This document shows positions 36,600 through 46,184 of a stretch of DNA of 64,000 nt, piece after piece. The DNA comes from Bradyrhizobium sp. ARR65 (GTDB lineage: Bacteria; Pseudomonadota; Alphaproteobacteria; Rhizobiales; Xanthobacteraceae). Numbering within the stretch: position 1 is the stretch's first letter; each line of letters starts with the position of its first letter. Location of the stretch: contig NZ_AWZU01000021.1 in the NCBI RefSeq assembly GCF_000472385.1, positions 62,234 through 126,233 on the forward strand. The letters are read 5' to 3'. The position numbers and the translations under genes were made by a program. Below the pieces are notes generated by a model that was not told the origin of the DNA, did no database searches, and was given only the letters and a program-made list of their open reading frames with translations.

Positions 36600-37031
36600 T
36601 CAGTGGCCTTTCACCAGCCTCCACTTCCGAACCACCGCCTCGCTGACATCCGCAGCATTCTCAGCACAGGCAATGTCATCGACTTTCACCGAGATCTTCC
36701 TACCTACAAGCGTACTCAGCTCAGCCGCTGCGTCGCCGATCGTAGTTAGCTGAAACGTTTCCGGTCCTGTCTCGAGACCGCATAAGCCATTCGGGGAGGG
36801 CAGCTGACGCGGTTCTGAAGTGATCTGGTAAGCCACGATCTTCTTACCGCTCTTTCGGTCAAGTACCTGCAGCACATCGAGTTCTCCAGCTAGGGCGTCG
36901 CCGATATTGATCGGTTTGCCTGCCTTGAGCTGTGGACGCCCTATGTCCTCGGCCCGGACGGTACCGTAACGAAAGCTGACCAGCAGAATGGATGCGAGAG
37001 CCAATCCCGCGGCAAGTCGGTATCTTATCAT
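36600..37031 (-). CDS. Small exported protein of unknown function
   Basis: 143 residues from the ATG at 37031. The signal peptide is MIRYRLAAGLALASILLVSF with cleavage near VRAED. The mature part begins with a Lys/Ile segment (LKAGKPINIGDALAGELDVLQ) and has two Cys (in GLCGLET and DIACAEN) that could pair in the periplasm. No family recognised. The frame is open a further 28 codons upstream, but the signal peptide fixes the start. Confidence 0.6.
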   Translation of the reverse strand: MIRYRLAAGLALASILLVSFRYGTVRAEDIGRPQLKAGKPINIGDALAGELDVLQVLDRKSGKKIVAYQITSEPRQLPSPNGLCGLETGPETFQLTTIGDAAAELSTLVGRKISVKVDDIACAENAADVSEAVVRKWRLVKGH

Positions 37032-37206
37032 TCGAAAGTGTTCCGAAGTGGTGGTTAGAGAGTGTGCGCTTGCGCGAGATCGCAGCAGGCCCTCGAATTC
37101 AAATCCCGCCGGCAAGCAGGATTCTGTGGGCCGGGCGTCAAAGCCAGACCCACGTGCATTGCGATGGCGGTGATCTCAAGAGATCGATAGGCGGGTAGTT
37201 CTCTGG

Positions 37207-38229
37207 CTAAGAAGTCATGATCTCGGATTGGATGGCGGCGGCGGTGTACAGAGAAGCATCTATTGACAGATTTCCGAATGCGATCTGGCACAGGAGATAA
37301 TTGGTTCCCGCCTCCTCCATATGATTGCGAAGCGTCTGGCGCACAGATGATGGCGTTCCGACGACGCACAACTCACTTTCGAGTGCACCCTCGAAGCTCA
37401 GCGGCAGGTTAGGTGGGGTCGGGATAGCATTCAGCTCGTAGAGGAATTTAAAGCTTTCCAGCCATCGCTCGTAAGCGCTTGCGGCGAGCCAATAGGCATC
37501 TGCGTCAGAGCTTGCAATCACGATCATGCGCAGCAATCCAAGAAAGGGCTGTTCGTCGCTGGCTTTAGGATCGGAGTCTTGATGCGCGCGGAACGCATCA
37601 GTAATTTTTTGGACAGCGGAGGAGGGGCCAAGACATGCCAGATTTGCGCGCCTTGTTGCAGCCCAAGCTGCAGTCTCCGGTCGATTGGTAGCGACCCAAG
37701 TCGACGGATAAGGACGCTGATGGGGCCCTAGCGTCAAGGGAACCCCGTTCAATTCGAAATACTGACCTTTATAAGACAGTGTGCCCCCTTTCATCGCACT
37801 CATGAGGATTTCACAGGCTTCTTCGTAGCGGCCCGGCGCAACGTCCGCAGTAATCCCGAAGTAGCCCCATTCAATTGGAGCGGAGCCACGCCCGAGGCCC
37901 AGCTCGACCCTGCCGGCGCTCAAATGGTCGAGCATGCAAACCTCTTCGAATGCACGGAGCGGATGATAGAGATTGAGGAGCATCACCAGCGGGCCAAGGC
38001 GAAGTTGACGCGTGCGCTGTGCGACGCTCGAGAGAAACAAGTTCGGGGAAGGACCTCTGCCATGCGGCGTACAGTGGTGTTCTGCCATATGATAGGCATA
38101 GAAACCGAGCCGATCATATGCCTCAGCCAGTACGAGGCGGTTGGCATACTGTCGGGCGACATCGCCCCCGTCCTCGTCTAGATGATCAAAGATGCCGCAG
38201 GTTATCTTTGAAGGAAGCGCCTTGTTCAC
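37207..38229 (-). CDS. LLM-class flavin-dependent monooxygenase (luciferase-like)
   Basis: 340 residues from a GTG at 38229 with GGAG upstream. Bacterial-luciferase-like TIM barrel: ITCGIFDHLDEDG, YHMAEHHCTPHGRGPSPN (the conserved Glu-His-His stretch), LGPLVMLLNLYHPLRAFEEV and LGLGRGSAPIEWGYFG. These enzymes use reduced flavin and oxygen to oxidise aldehydes, amines, sulfonates and other small compounds. It lies 120 bp downstream of a HisC-like aminotransferase gene on the same strand, so both may work in one pathway. The substrate is unknown. Confidence 0.88.
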   Translation of the reverse strand: MNKALPSKITCGIFDHLDEDGGDVARQYANRLVLAEAYDRLGFYAYHMAEHHCTPHGRGPSPNLFLSSVAQRTRQLRLGPLVMLLNLYHPLRAFEEVCMLDHLSAGRVELGLGRGSAPIEWGYFGITADVAPGRYEEACEILMSAMKGGTLSYKGQYFELNGVPLTLGPHQRPYPSTWVATNRPETAAWAATRRANLACLGPSSAVQKITDAFRAHQDSDPKASDEQPFLGLLRMIVIASSDADAYWLAASAYERWLESFKFLYELNAIPTPPNLPLSFEGALESELCVVGTPSSVRQTLRNHMEEAGTNYLLCQIAFGNLSIDASLYTAAAIQSEIMTS

Positions 38230-38346
38230 TCATTCATCTCCATTGTGGTTTCAAATTTGTGGGAGCTAAGCCTGGTCGTGGTTTTTGCCGGCCAGCAAAC
38301 GATCAGTGGACGCGGATGCGTGTTTGGCTCCGTCGGGCTGTCTCTG

Positions 38347-39465
38347 CTAGCTGATGCTCGTCAGGCTGGGAGCAAGCGCAGCTGATTGTGCGATATCACT
38401 CACAGCTGCAAGGAAGGCGTCCATTTGCGCCCTTGTGCCGATGCTGATGCGGATCCGATTTTCAAGTCCCTTATCAGGAAAGAAGGCGACAAGTATCTTG
38501 CGGTCTTCCAGAGCTGCTTGCCACCATCTGCCGTCTTGACCGGCGGGCACGCGGGCGAGCAGGAAATTCGCGTGAGAGGGCGTGACAGCAAAGCCCAGGT
38601 GAGACAAGGCGGTCGCAACTCGCTCTCTTTCATCCCTAATGTGTCTGTGGTTCTCCTCGTAAGCCTCGCGATGCGCAAGAACGCTGAGACCGACCGCATG
38701 ACCAATCACGTTCATGCTGAAAACGTTTTGGATGTTGCGAAGCCTTCCGATAAGCTCAGGATGGCCTAAGCCGAACCCGACGCGGATGCCTGCGGCAGCG
38801 TAGCTTTTCGAAAATGTCCTCAAAATGAGGAGATTCGGATATCGGCCGACAAGGCGAAGGCCATTATCAGGTGCAAAGTCAACATAGGCCTCGTCCAACA
38901 CGACGAGACGGTCAGATTCTGCAACAAGATGTTCGATATCTTTGACTGGAACGAAGGTCCCCGTCGGGTTGTTCGGATTGGCTAGCAGAATGAACTTGGC
39001 ATTTCTCGCCGGACCATGAAGCAGCTCCTCTGTGGGTAAGGACTCGACGTCCAGGCACCCGATTTCAAGGAACTGGGCCCCCTGCACCAGGGCAAGTTTG
39101 CGATTGAATGTGAAGCCTGGCGAGACCATTGCCGCGCTGTCACCCGGGGCAAGGAAGGCTCGGTAAACGAGCCCGAGAAGCTCAGATGATCCGTTGCCGG
39201 CAATCACGTGATCGGTCGGCACACCGTAAGCAGCCGCCGCTGCTTCCCTCAAGCCAAGATTGTCATCCTCGGGATACAGGTATTGTCGCTCGAGGGCCGC
39301 AATTGCACCTTGCCTCACTATATCCGGTAGTGGAAACGGATTCTCGTTCGTGTTTAGCTTCACATAACTTCCATCCGGGGCCGGTTGGCCGGGAGGCAGA
39401 GTATTTAACTGGCTCGCGACAGGAGCTAGGGAAGAAAGCACACTCCGAAGTTTTGCGTCCGACAT
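38347..39465 (-). CDS. HisC-like aminotransferase
   Basis: 372 residues; start ATG 39465 with GGGAGAA upstream. Fold type I aminotransferase of the histidinol-phosphate group: KLNTNENPFPLP near the N-terminus, GNGSSELLGLVYRAF, NPNNPTGTF, LDEAYVDFA and the PLP lysine in LRTFSKSYAAAGIRVGF. It could be a second HisC or an aminotransferase for an aromatic or secondary-metabolite amino acid, as its isolation from other his genes and its partner monooxygenase gene suggest. Specificity cannot be read from the sequence. Confidence 0.88.
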   Translation of the reverse strand: MSDAKLRSVLSSLAPVASQLNTLPPGQPAPDGSYVKLNTNENPFPLPDIVRQGAIAALERQYLYPEDDNLGLREAAAAAYGVPTDHVIAGNGSSELLGLVYRAFLAPGDSAAMVSPGFTFNRKLALVQGAQFLEIGCLDVESLPTEELLHGPARNAKFILLANPNNPTGTFVPVKDIEHLVAESDRLVVLDEAYVDFAPDNGLRLVGRYPNLLILRTFSKSYAAAGIRVGFGLGHPELIGRLRNIQNVFSMNVIGHAVGLSVLAHREAYEENHRHIRDERERVATALSHLGFAVTPSHANFLLARVPAGQDGRWWQAALEDRKILVAFFPDKGLENRIRISIGTRAQMDAFLAAVSDIAQSAALAPSLTSIS

Positions 39466-39709
39466 CGTTTTCTCCCTTTGGTCGACTAGCGCTAGTTGCA
39501 GTGGCTTTGAGTGACCCGCCTCGGTTCCTTTCGGTGCTTACGGTGGGCGGAGAGGCACGTTCAATCAGCGAGCAACAAAGGCGTCGAGCAAATCTCCCTA
39601 CTGCCGCACATTGAACCGCCTCACCGTAACGGCAAGAGCCGGGAAGGTCTGAAACAGAACGATCGATCCTTGAGCGAGTGTCGCTTGCGTCCGGGCTTAA
39701 ACGGTCAAT

Positions 39710-40933
39710 TTATGGGGTGCTTATCGCCGTATCTTGCGTCGGCGGTGATGCCATTCCTGCGTTCGTCCAGGCACCAAATATCGGCCCGGAGAGGTCGCGT
39801 CTCACGCTCCGCAGTACGGCTATCGCTTGGCCGCGACCGTGCCGATAGACCTTCACCAAAGATCGATCAGAGTTCGAGATGAAACGCAACGTACCCGTAA
39901 AGTGTCGGCTGCGCAGTGCCGCAACATTTATACGGCGGCAGATTGGGCAGCTCTTGAGCGCGTGGCTAATAACTGGATCGGCTGGAGTGCCAGTCGCGAT
40001 CTCGGGCTCAGCTTTTTCAATGTAGTTGTCCAGCTCGTTTTGTTCGGAAAGGCTGATGGATCCGGAGTCAGCTTTTAAGGAAAGCTCATACATCCGGTCC
40101 ATCTCTGCATCGCGCTGTTGCCGCTTTCGCAAGTCTTCTTCACGTTCGGCCAGCAATTGCTGCTGCCGCTGACGCAGCTCCTGAAGTCCTTCATCTTTGC
40201 CGCTGTCCGAGGATTGCTTAATCGCTTCAGCAAGCGAAACCTGGCTTGCCTTATAGCGTCTGTCGCTCTCTTGGCGCTGCATCATCTCCTGGCTCAGCCC
40301 AGGAGCAAGCTCAGCCATCTCGTTGACCTTTGCCTCGCTGACATATGTCTCGTTTCCGTGGGCATCGACGTATATCAAACTGGTGTAGATGGTCGACGTC
40401 TCCGCAGTCCACATCGGAGGGTACGGTCCGTCGACGAAGCCGAACACGGTATCGTTCAAGGTCCCGCCACCGACATAATAGTTGACCAAGGTCTGCCGGA
40501 ACTCGAGCTGGTGCTGCCTGACCGATGTATTCGAGCTGCCGTGATCGATAACATCTTCGATAAACAGCACGCCCGGCGTGCCCGGGTGCGACTCGATGTA
40601 TTTCTTTGCGTATTCGCGCCTACGATCCTGAGATTGCTTAGTTTGGGGCGCCGGGCCATAGACGTCGAGCAGAAAGGCAAGCGTCGCGTTGGCATCATTC
40701 GGCTCAGCGTCGCCAGTCGCGTCCAAGCTGGTCTTTGCCGCTGCACAATCGGGGTTTACTGACCTTAGATGGGACGGACGGTCTGCAGCGCGCGTCGAGG
40801 TGACACCTGGGCTTGGACCATCGAGTGGTTGGACGATCGCTGGATCTAGCTCTCTGGTGGACGTCAATTGTCGCGTATCGGCGTGAGCTTGGGCGAGTGC
40901 AATTGCACCGCAAGCTGCGAGTATCTTCCGCAT
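39710..40933 (-). CDS. Exported protein of unknown function with central coiled coil
   Basis: 407 residues from the ATG at 40933, which overlaps the stop of the gene upstream (TGATG); GAGGAG lies before it. Short signal peptide (MRKILAACGAIALAQAHA), then a globular part (FLLDVYGP, GTPGVLFIEDVIDHG, VNYYVGGGTLNDTVFGFVDG), then a charged coiled coil (LQELRQRQQQLLAEREED), and a C-terminal part with a CPIC pair. No known family recognised. Coupled to a one-helix membrane protein, so the two may form an envelope complex. Confidence 0.65.
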   Translation of the reverse strand: MRKILAACGAIALAQAHADTRQLTSTRELDPAIVQPLDGPSPGVTSTRAADRPSHLRSVNPDCAAAKTSLDATGDAEPNDANATLAFLLDVYGPAPQTKQSQDRRREYAKKYIESHPGTPGVLFIEDVIDHGSSNTSVRQHQLEFRQTLVNYYVGGGTLNDTVFGFVDGPYPPMWTAETSTIYTSLIYVDAHGNETYVSEAKVNEMAELAPGLSQEMMQRQESDRRYKASQVSLAEAIKQSSDSGKDEGLQELRQRQQQLLAEREEDLRKRQQRDAEMDRMYELSLKADSGSISLSEQNELDNYIEKAEPEIATGTPADPVISHALKSCPICRRINVAALRSRHFTGTLRFISNSDRSLVKVYRHGRGQAIAVLRSVRRDLSGPIFGAWTNAGMASPPTQDTAISTP

Positions 40934-41244
40934 CAAAGCGCTCCTCGTTCCGGCGTATCACTCAGCTGACGGTGCGAAGAGGGCGACGATCGCATCAGTT
41001 CAAGGGGACGAAGGCCGTAGCGACGCTCGCCGCCGCTCAAGCAAAACGCCAGGCAAGAGTAGCCCAGAGGCAGTACCGACCGATCTGTCTCAACGGGCGT
41101 AAGCAGATCCTCAGAATCCTCAGGATCGGAGTACAGGGCAGCGAGCACTGCCCGGAAGCAGATAAACGAGAGCCCCGCAATTGCTGTCGCGAAGAGGACA
41201 AACGCGACAAACGCGCCAGCGTCAACGCTACGACGACGTTTCAC
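40933..41244 (-). CDS. Small membrane protein of unknown function
   Basis: 103 residues from a GTG at 41244 with GGAAGG upstream. Basic N-terminus MKRRR, one clear membrane segment (GAFVAFVLFATAIAGLSFIC) and a polar, Ser/Arg-rich tail. Its stop overlaps the start of the exported protein gene downstream, which implies co-translation. No family recognised. Confidence 0.6.
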   Translation of the reverse strand: MKRRRSVDAGAFVAFVLFATAIAGLSFICFRAVLAALYSDPEDSEDLLTPVETDRSVLPLGYSCLAFCLSGGERRYGLRPLELMRSSPSSHRQLSDTPERGAL

Positions 41245-41299
41245 AATTCAACCCCTTCCTTGATATGCATGCCACGGTGTTCCGATGCGACGAGCTGCT

Positions 41300-42391
41300 C
41301 TATTCGGCAGGTTCGACAACATGGTCGTACCAGCGGTAAACCAAAAAGCCAGGCGCCTCGTTGTCTCCCTTGCGATCGAAATGAACCCTGCCGATAACTG
41401 TTTCGATTGGCTGATCCCGCAGCTTGGCTGCAACTTGAGGACCCTCGAAGGTGCCGGCCCGCTTGACGGCTTCCGCCCATGCCTGAACCGCGGCATAAGC
41501 ATAGAGAGTGTAGCCTTTCGCAGACCGGTTGGAGCCTTCCAGCCTTGCCACTGCGTCCGCTGCCTGGGCGTTCTTGGTGGCATCAGGCATGAAGGTAAAC
41601 AGAGTGCCATTTGCAGCGTCGCCGGCGATGCTCCAAAACTCGCCCGTCATCAGAGCGTCGTTCGCCATGACGGTGATGCCGGCGCCTGCTTCTGCAGCCT
41701 GACGAACAATCAATCCAATCTCGGTGTAATAGCCGCCGATATAAGCGAGCTTAATTCCTTCGTGCTTCATCCGTGAGACCACCGCTGTGTAGTCCTTTTC
41801 GCCCGCAACATAGCTCTCCCTCATCGCCGCCTTTACACCTGCTTGCTCAAGACGCGACGCAACGACGTCGGCAATTCCTTTGCCAGCGGTGCTCTTATCA
41901 TCAAGGACGGCGATCTTCGTCTCTGGATAGTGTCGCAGAATGTAGTCGGCCGCTACAACGCCTTGTTGGTCGTCCCGGCCGCAGGTCCGAAACACATTCT
42001 TCAGACCACGCTCCGTCAGGCGAGGATTGGTCGACCCAGGTGAGATTTGGATAACAGCGGCTTCCGGAATCGACGAAGCCGAGCAAAAGTGGCCAACGAC
42101 CAATTTGACCTGATCCATGGTCAACCGATTCGCAACTGCAACGGCCTGCTTGGGATCGCAAGCGTCATCGGCGACCCGCAGTACGATGTTTGTGCCGCCA
42201 AGTACGCCGGAGGTATTTAAGGCATCTACAGCCGCGGCAGCGCCATCGCGCATCTGGGCGCCGAGCGCAGCAGTGGTGCCGGTCATTGGCCCAGCGACGG
42301 CGATCGTAATGTCAGCCGCAGGTGCGACGGAAGTGGAAGCAGAAGCGACAAACGCGCAAGCTGAAAGTGCAAAGACTCGAGAGAATGACAT
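41300..42391 (-). CDS. Branched-chain-amino-acid-type ABC substrate-binding protein (LivJ-like)
   Basis: 363 residues from the ATG at 42391, chosen because the signal peptide MSFSRVFALSACAFVASAS starts there (the frame is open to 42442). Periplasmic binding protein type I: ITIAVAGPMTGTTAALGAQM, ADDACDPKQAVAVANRL, VVGHFCSASSIPEA and KIAVLDDKSTAGKGIADVV. The family binds Leu/Ile/Val or related amides and urea. No permease or ATPase genes are next to it, so it is an orphan binding protein that would have to share a transporter encoded elsewhere. Confidence 0.88.
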   Translation of the reverse strand: MSFSRVFALSACAFVASASTSVAPAADITIAVAGPMTGTTAALGAQMRDGAAAAVDALNTSGVLGGTNIVLRVADDACDPKQAVAVANRLTMDQVKLVVGHFCSASSIPEAAVIQISPGSTNPRLTERGLKNVFRTCGRDDQQGVVAADYILRHYPETKIAVLDDKSTAGKGIADVVASRLEQAGVKAAMRESYVAGEKDYTAVVSRMKHEGIKLAYIGGYYTEIGLIVRQAAEAGAGITVMANDALMTGEFWSIAGDAANGTLFTFMPDATKNAQAADAVARLEGSNRSAKGYTLYAYAAVQAWAEAVKRAGTFEGPQVAAKLRDQPIETVIGRVHFDRKGDNEAPGFLVYRWYDHVVEPAE

Positions 42392-42581
42392 TGGGAGTGT
42401 CTCATCCTGACGTTGTTGCGTCGATCTTGCATCTTCCTGCATGAAATCGCTTAAGGACTACCAGGGCGGTGTTCATGAGGGCGGCTGAGCCTACCGTTTG
42501 GAACGCGATTTCCATGCGGGGAGGGCGCATCGGCGCCTCCTAAGAAGCGGAGTCGCAATTCGTTCAATGCTTCAGAAAGTC

Positions 42582-43346
42582 TCATGTCCGCCCCGTCGTG
42601 GTAGAAGGCTGAGCGAGGCTGGAGGAGTTGCCTGAGCGGGGCCGGTTCTCCAATGCGCTAAGCGCGAGATCGAGATACCGCATGAGGTTCGGATCCCAGC
42701 CTGCGAGAGTCCGGGGTGTGCTCAATCTGGTGAGAACCCTGAGAATGGTGGAGACGGTCGAGCCGACCCCGGCGATTTCAGTGATGAGCGCGCGAGCGTC
42801 AACCGCCACGGCGGTTGACCGTTCGCTGCAAGGCTGTTCGCCGCGCTCCATGCAATCGCGCAACCGGTCGCGTATCTGTCGCCAGCGCTCCTCTCGATCC
42901 TCGTCTAAATCGCATTCGCATTGCGGCGCCTGGTTGCGCTGCTCATCGCGCGACATTGCATGCAGTGTGGCGGGAAGCTGATCCACACTGACCTGTATTT
43001 CACCAGGCATCGTCATATTGCGCAAACGATCTCGCAACATGGTCGTGCGCGCCACCTGAAGCTCAATTTGCTCCAAATGCTTGTGCAACAGCTCAGTGAG
43101 CGACGTCCTGCCGTCCATCGCTCTGCGAATCTCTTCCAGCGAGAACCCAAGCTCACGCAGAGCACGGATCTGATACACGCGCTTGAGACTCTCGCGGTCG
43201 TACATCCGGTGACCACCGTCAGTGCGCTCAGACGCGGAAAGTAAGCGCATGTGCTCATAGTGATGCAGCGTGCGAACCGTTACGCCGGTCGCCTCTGCAA
43301 GTTCGCCAATGCGCCATCGACGCCTTCGTGGTGTAGCTTTGATCAT
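42582..43346 (-). CDS. nolA: NolA, MerR-family nodulation regulator
   Basis: 254 residues from the ATG at 43346 (a TTG at 43355 is in frame). The N-terminal MerR HTH reads RWRIGELAEATGVTVRTLHHYE, then the wing GGHRMYD and the dimer helix. The effector half is His/Glu-rich with CECDLDEDREERW. NolA was first found as a genotype-specific nodulation determinant in Bradyrhizobium. It controls nodD2 and is known to be made as three proteins from in-frame starts; internal Met codons suited for this are seen near residues 33, 48 and 110. Position before nodD2-nodD1 matches other bradyrhizobia. Confidence 0.92.
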   Translation of the reverse strand: MIKATPRRRRWRIGELAEATGVTVRTLHHYEHMRLLSASERTDGGHRMYDRESLKRVYQIRALRELGFSLEEIRRAMDGRTSLTELLHKHLEQIELQVARTTMLRDRLRNMTMPGEIQVSVDQLPATLHAMSRDEQRNQAPQCECDLDEDREERWRQIRDRLRDCMERGEQPCSERSTAVAVDARALITEIAGVGSTVSTILRVLTRLSTPRTLAGWDPNLMRYLDLALSALENRPRSGNSSSLAQPSTTTGRT

Positions 43347-43464
43347 GGTTTTCAAGTGTGAAGCCTACAACCTGACGTCACGTGAGATTCAAGCGATTTC
43401 AATGGTCTAGCTGAATCCTCACCATTTCGATGCGACTGAGGTGGGGTTTGTGGACGCCGCATGA

Positions 43465-43677
43465 TCAAGCAGCAGACGCGATTGCATCCATCAAACTCCT
43501 CAATGACACCAGCCTCGCTTCGCCTCCGCCGGCCCGTTCGAGAACAAGCTTGGCGATTGCTGTGCGATTCTCGGAGGTCTGCATCGTTGGAGGCAGCATC
43601 GCGATTGCTTCATCAAAAATCCTTCCCAACATCGAAAGCTCTTCTGGATCGTAAACACCACTGCACTGCTGCAACAT
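43465..43677 (-). CDS. Small conserved-type hypothetical protein
   Basis: 70 residues from the ATG at 43677 with GGAG 4 bases upstream. Composition is natural (YDPEELSMLGRIFDEAIAML, NRTAIAKLVLERAGGGEARL), helical and acidic. Proteins of this size and style are common and conserved across Rhizobiales without assigned function; a remembered resemblance, not a database result. The frame is open upstream to 43770 but without protein-like sequence. Confidence 0.6.
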   Translation of the reverse strand: MLQQCSGVYDPEELSMLGRIFDEAIAMLPPTMQTSENRTAIAKLVLERAGGGEARLVSLRSLMDAIASAA

Positions 43678-45085
43678 TCGCTCCGTGTTTATCGTTGCAC
43701 TGGAGGGGCGCACGTGGCCACAGCGTTTGGCGGCGGTAGGGCAAAAATCAGACGGACCGGGGGCGTACAACTACGAAGATGCCTTGTCCGTTCCGGTGAT
43801 GCCGTCATGCAACATAGTTCTCGCAGAACGGTTCGGAAGTGTCGCGCATATGATGTGCAGTAAATAAGCTGACGCGAGCCTTGTTATACGTGCGCCCGCC
43901 AGCGGCGCCGCTGTTTGTTTTCAGACAACCAATGTCCGACATCGCCCGGCCTGGATACATGTCGATGCGTGGTCTGATACAGGCTGGCGAGAAGCAGTCG
44001 TGGTATTATGTCGGCCACACGATGCTTCAGAGCGCGACGGCGCGACAATTTGTTAAACGGCCTTACAGCGAATCGCTCTCGTTGGATGATGGATAAGCCG
44101 GCTACTCATCACCGGGCGTGATGGCAGGCATTCACGCGGTCGATATGTGCGGCGCAAACCATAGATGGTTGGATGGTCGCAGTGGCAAGCTTCAGTGCGG
44201 ATGCTGAGGAGGAGATCGGACGGCACAAAACAGTATGCGCTATGTGGTCATGATCGAATCAAGTGCTGTCCGTATAAGAGACGATGGTGAGTGCGTTGAG
44301 CAAGCTCCTCGCCTGGCCGCGTTTTTCTCAGCGCACTTCTGAGCAATTCGATTCGTTGGACGGTAGGATGCGTCGACATGTGAACATCCCTGCTGAACCG
44401 TTCGCGGGGAAGATCCGATTGGGGCGCTTCGCGGAGCTCGATCGCACGTGCTCTATTATCGTCCGCCAATTGGCGGAGTGAGTGTCCATCGCGCCAAGAG
44501 CGTCTAACGCGATCGATGAGGACTGAAGGGTCTGCGTAAGCACCCGGAAATTGCGCGCCGCGTGAAGGACCGAATTGGAGCGAGATCTGTTGGGAGCGTG
44601 TCATCGTGCACTCTCACGTCCATCAAAACGGCTCCCTTACCTAGGCGAGAAGAACAAAGGGCCCTGTTCTAGAAAACCGCCCGTGCGCCGATAAGAGCAA
44701 GCCAGCTCATTGTTTAAGAGGCGGGCAGTAGTGAGAGCGCGTGCCACAAATCGCAACTCCAAGCTGGTGCGAAGGGAGAACGAATCTCGGGCCGATTGGT
44801 TAACCACTCCGTGGTTGGTGCCGATGCCTCAGCCGCTTGGGAGCAGAGGGCAACGTCAGCGGCAGCGCGGATGGGGCTTGCTCACGCTGGTAACAAGGAC
44901 CTGTAGGTAGACCGCGGCAGCAAGATTGTCGTGCAGCCACGCCGACGAGACTGGGCTCGCGAGCCGCCGGCGGTCGTGTAGGGCAGCATTGCGTTTGAAC
45001 CGCCCCTCGCGGGCGAGACCGAGACGGACTCCGAAGAGCGAAAGGGTTACTGCATCAGAGTCCGCGCGACCCCGATGGTAGCGCG
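43678..45085. other. Long stretch without recognisable genes
   Basis: 1.4 kb between the small gene near nolA and the end of nodD2. A minus-strand frame at 44248-44604 (118 codons) is protein-length but has no domain or good ribosome-binding site. Nothing else is supported. Confidence 0.4.
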
Positions 45086-46021
45086 TTAGGTTTGGTGCTC
45101 GCTGTCGCGCACGGGAGCCATACGTGAGGCTTCCTGGACTAAGAGTTCGCGCATCCAGATGCTAGCCGGATCACTGTCGTGAAACGCGGGCCATTGAAGA
45201 GCTTCGGTGAATGCTGGAAATGGCAGAGAAATATCAGCTATCCGCAGGGGCATGGTTTGGTTGAAATGGTTAACGAGCCTCGAGGGTATGGTCGCTATAC
45301 GGTCAGTCTCCGCGAGCAGGGGCGGGATCAGGCCAAAGCTCTGCACAACGATTTCGATTCGTCGCTTGAGGCCGCGCTCGAGCAAAAGTGTCTCTTCTAT
45401 CGATGGGATTTGTGCACGTCCGAATCGCACTGCAACGTGTCCCATCGACATGTACCCCTCGAACGTAAGCTGGCGCGACAGTTGCTCGTTCGTCGGGCTG
45501 CCTACGCAGACGAGCCTCTCCTCGAACAAACGCGCCTTAGGGTGCGCGCTCGACATGAACAATTCCGGTAAGATAAGAAAATCGACCTCGCCGCGTCGGA
45601 TAAGATCATCGGGCTCGTCGCCGAGTGCCAAAAATTCAAAACAGATCCCGGGAGCCTCCCGGGCAACGCGCTCCACGATGTTCCGAAAAAACACCATCGC
45701 CACGAAATCGGAAAGAAGAATCCTGAAGCGGCGATTCGATTCGGCCGGGTTGAAAACGTCCTTTGAAATGACAGATAGCTGGATGTGCAAAAGAGCTTCG
45801 CGAATGGGCCCGGCAAGGCTTTCCGCGCGCGGCGTCGGGACGAGTTCTCGCCCTCTCATGGTAAAGAGTTCATCCCCGAAATACGTGCGCAGTCGCCCAA
45901 TGGCGGCACTCATCGCCGGTTGGCTGAGATTGATGCTGCGCGCTGCAGCCGTGACGTTACGCTCAGCCATCAGAGCGTCGAGTGCCACGAGAAGGTTTAG
46001 ATCAAAGCCCTTAAAACGCAT
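45086..46021 (-). CDS. nodD2: NodD2, LysR-family nodulation regulator
   Basis: 311 residues. N-terminal LysR winged HTH MRFKGFDLNLLVALDALMAE, then AAARSINLSQPAMSAAIGRL; C-terminal effector domain with the NodD hallmarks FRILLSDFVAMVFF, FEFLALGDEPDDLIRRGEVDFLILPE and MSMGHVAVRFGR. About two-thirds identical to the protein at 46706-47647. In Bradyrhizobium NodD2 represses nod genes, is itself under NolA, and mediates density-dependent shut-down. It is the more distant of the two nodD genes from the nod box, hence the numbering. Confidence 0.92.
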   Translation of the reverse strand: MRFKGFDLNLLVALDALMAERNVTAAARSINLSQPAMSAAIGRLRTYFGDELFTMRGRELVPTPRAESLAGPIREALLHIQLSVISKDVFNPAESNRRFRILLSDFVAMVFFRNIVERVAREAPGICFEFLALGDEPDDLIRRGEVDFLILPELFMSSAHPKARLFEERLVCVGSPTNEQLSRQLTFEGYMSMGHVAVRFGRAQIPSIEETLLLERGLKRRIEIVVQSFGLIPPLLAETDRIATIPSRLVNHFNQTMPLRIADISLPFPAFTEALQWPAFHDSDPASIWMRELLVQEASRMAPVRDSEHQT

Positions 46022-46184
46022 TCTGTACTTAAGAACCGGTGTTCGTGTGCATGATCTTAGCGAGCATTATCCACAGCCTCACTTTCTTCGACTTGGCTCG
46101 TTCAGCCTACGAGGGATTCGTTCTCGTACGCGGCCGAGCAGATCTGACGCCAAAACAGCAAGACGCCGCCTTGAAGTAGGGCCG

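Noticed and set aside
44248..44604. 118-codon minus-strand frame between nolA and nodD2
   Set aside because: No ribosome-binding site or recognisable domain; Arg-rich; not supported as a gene.
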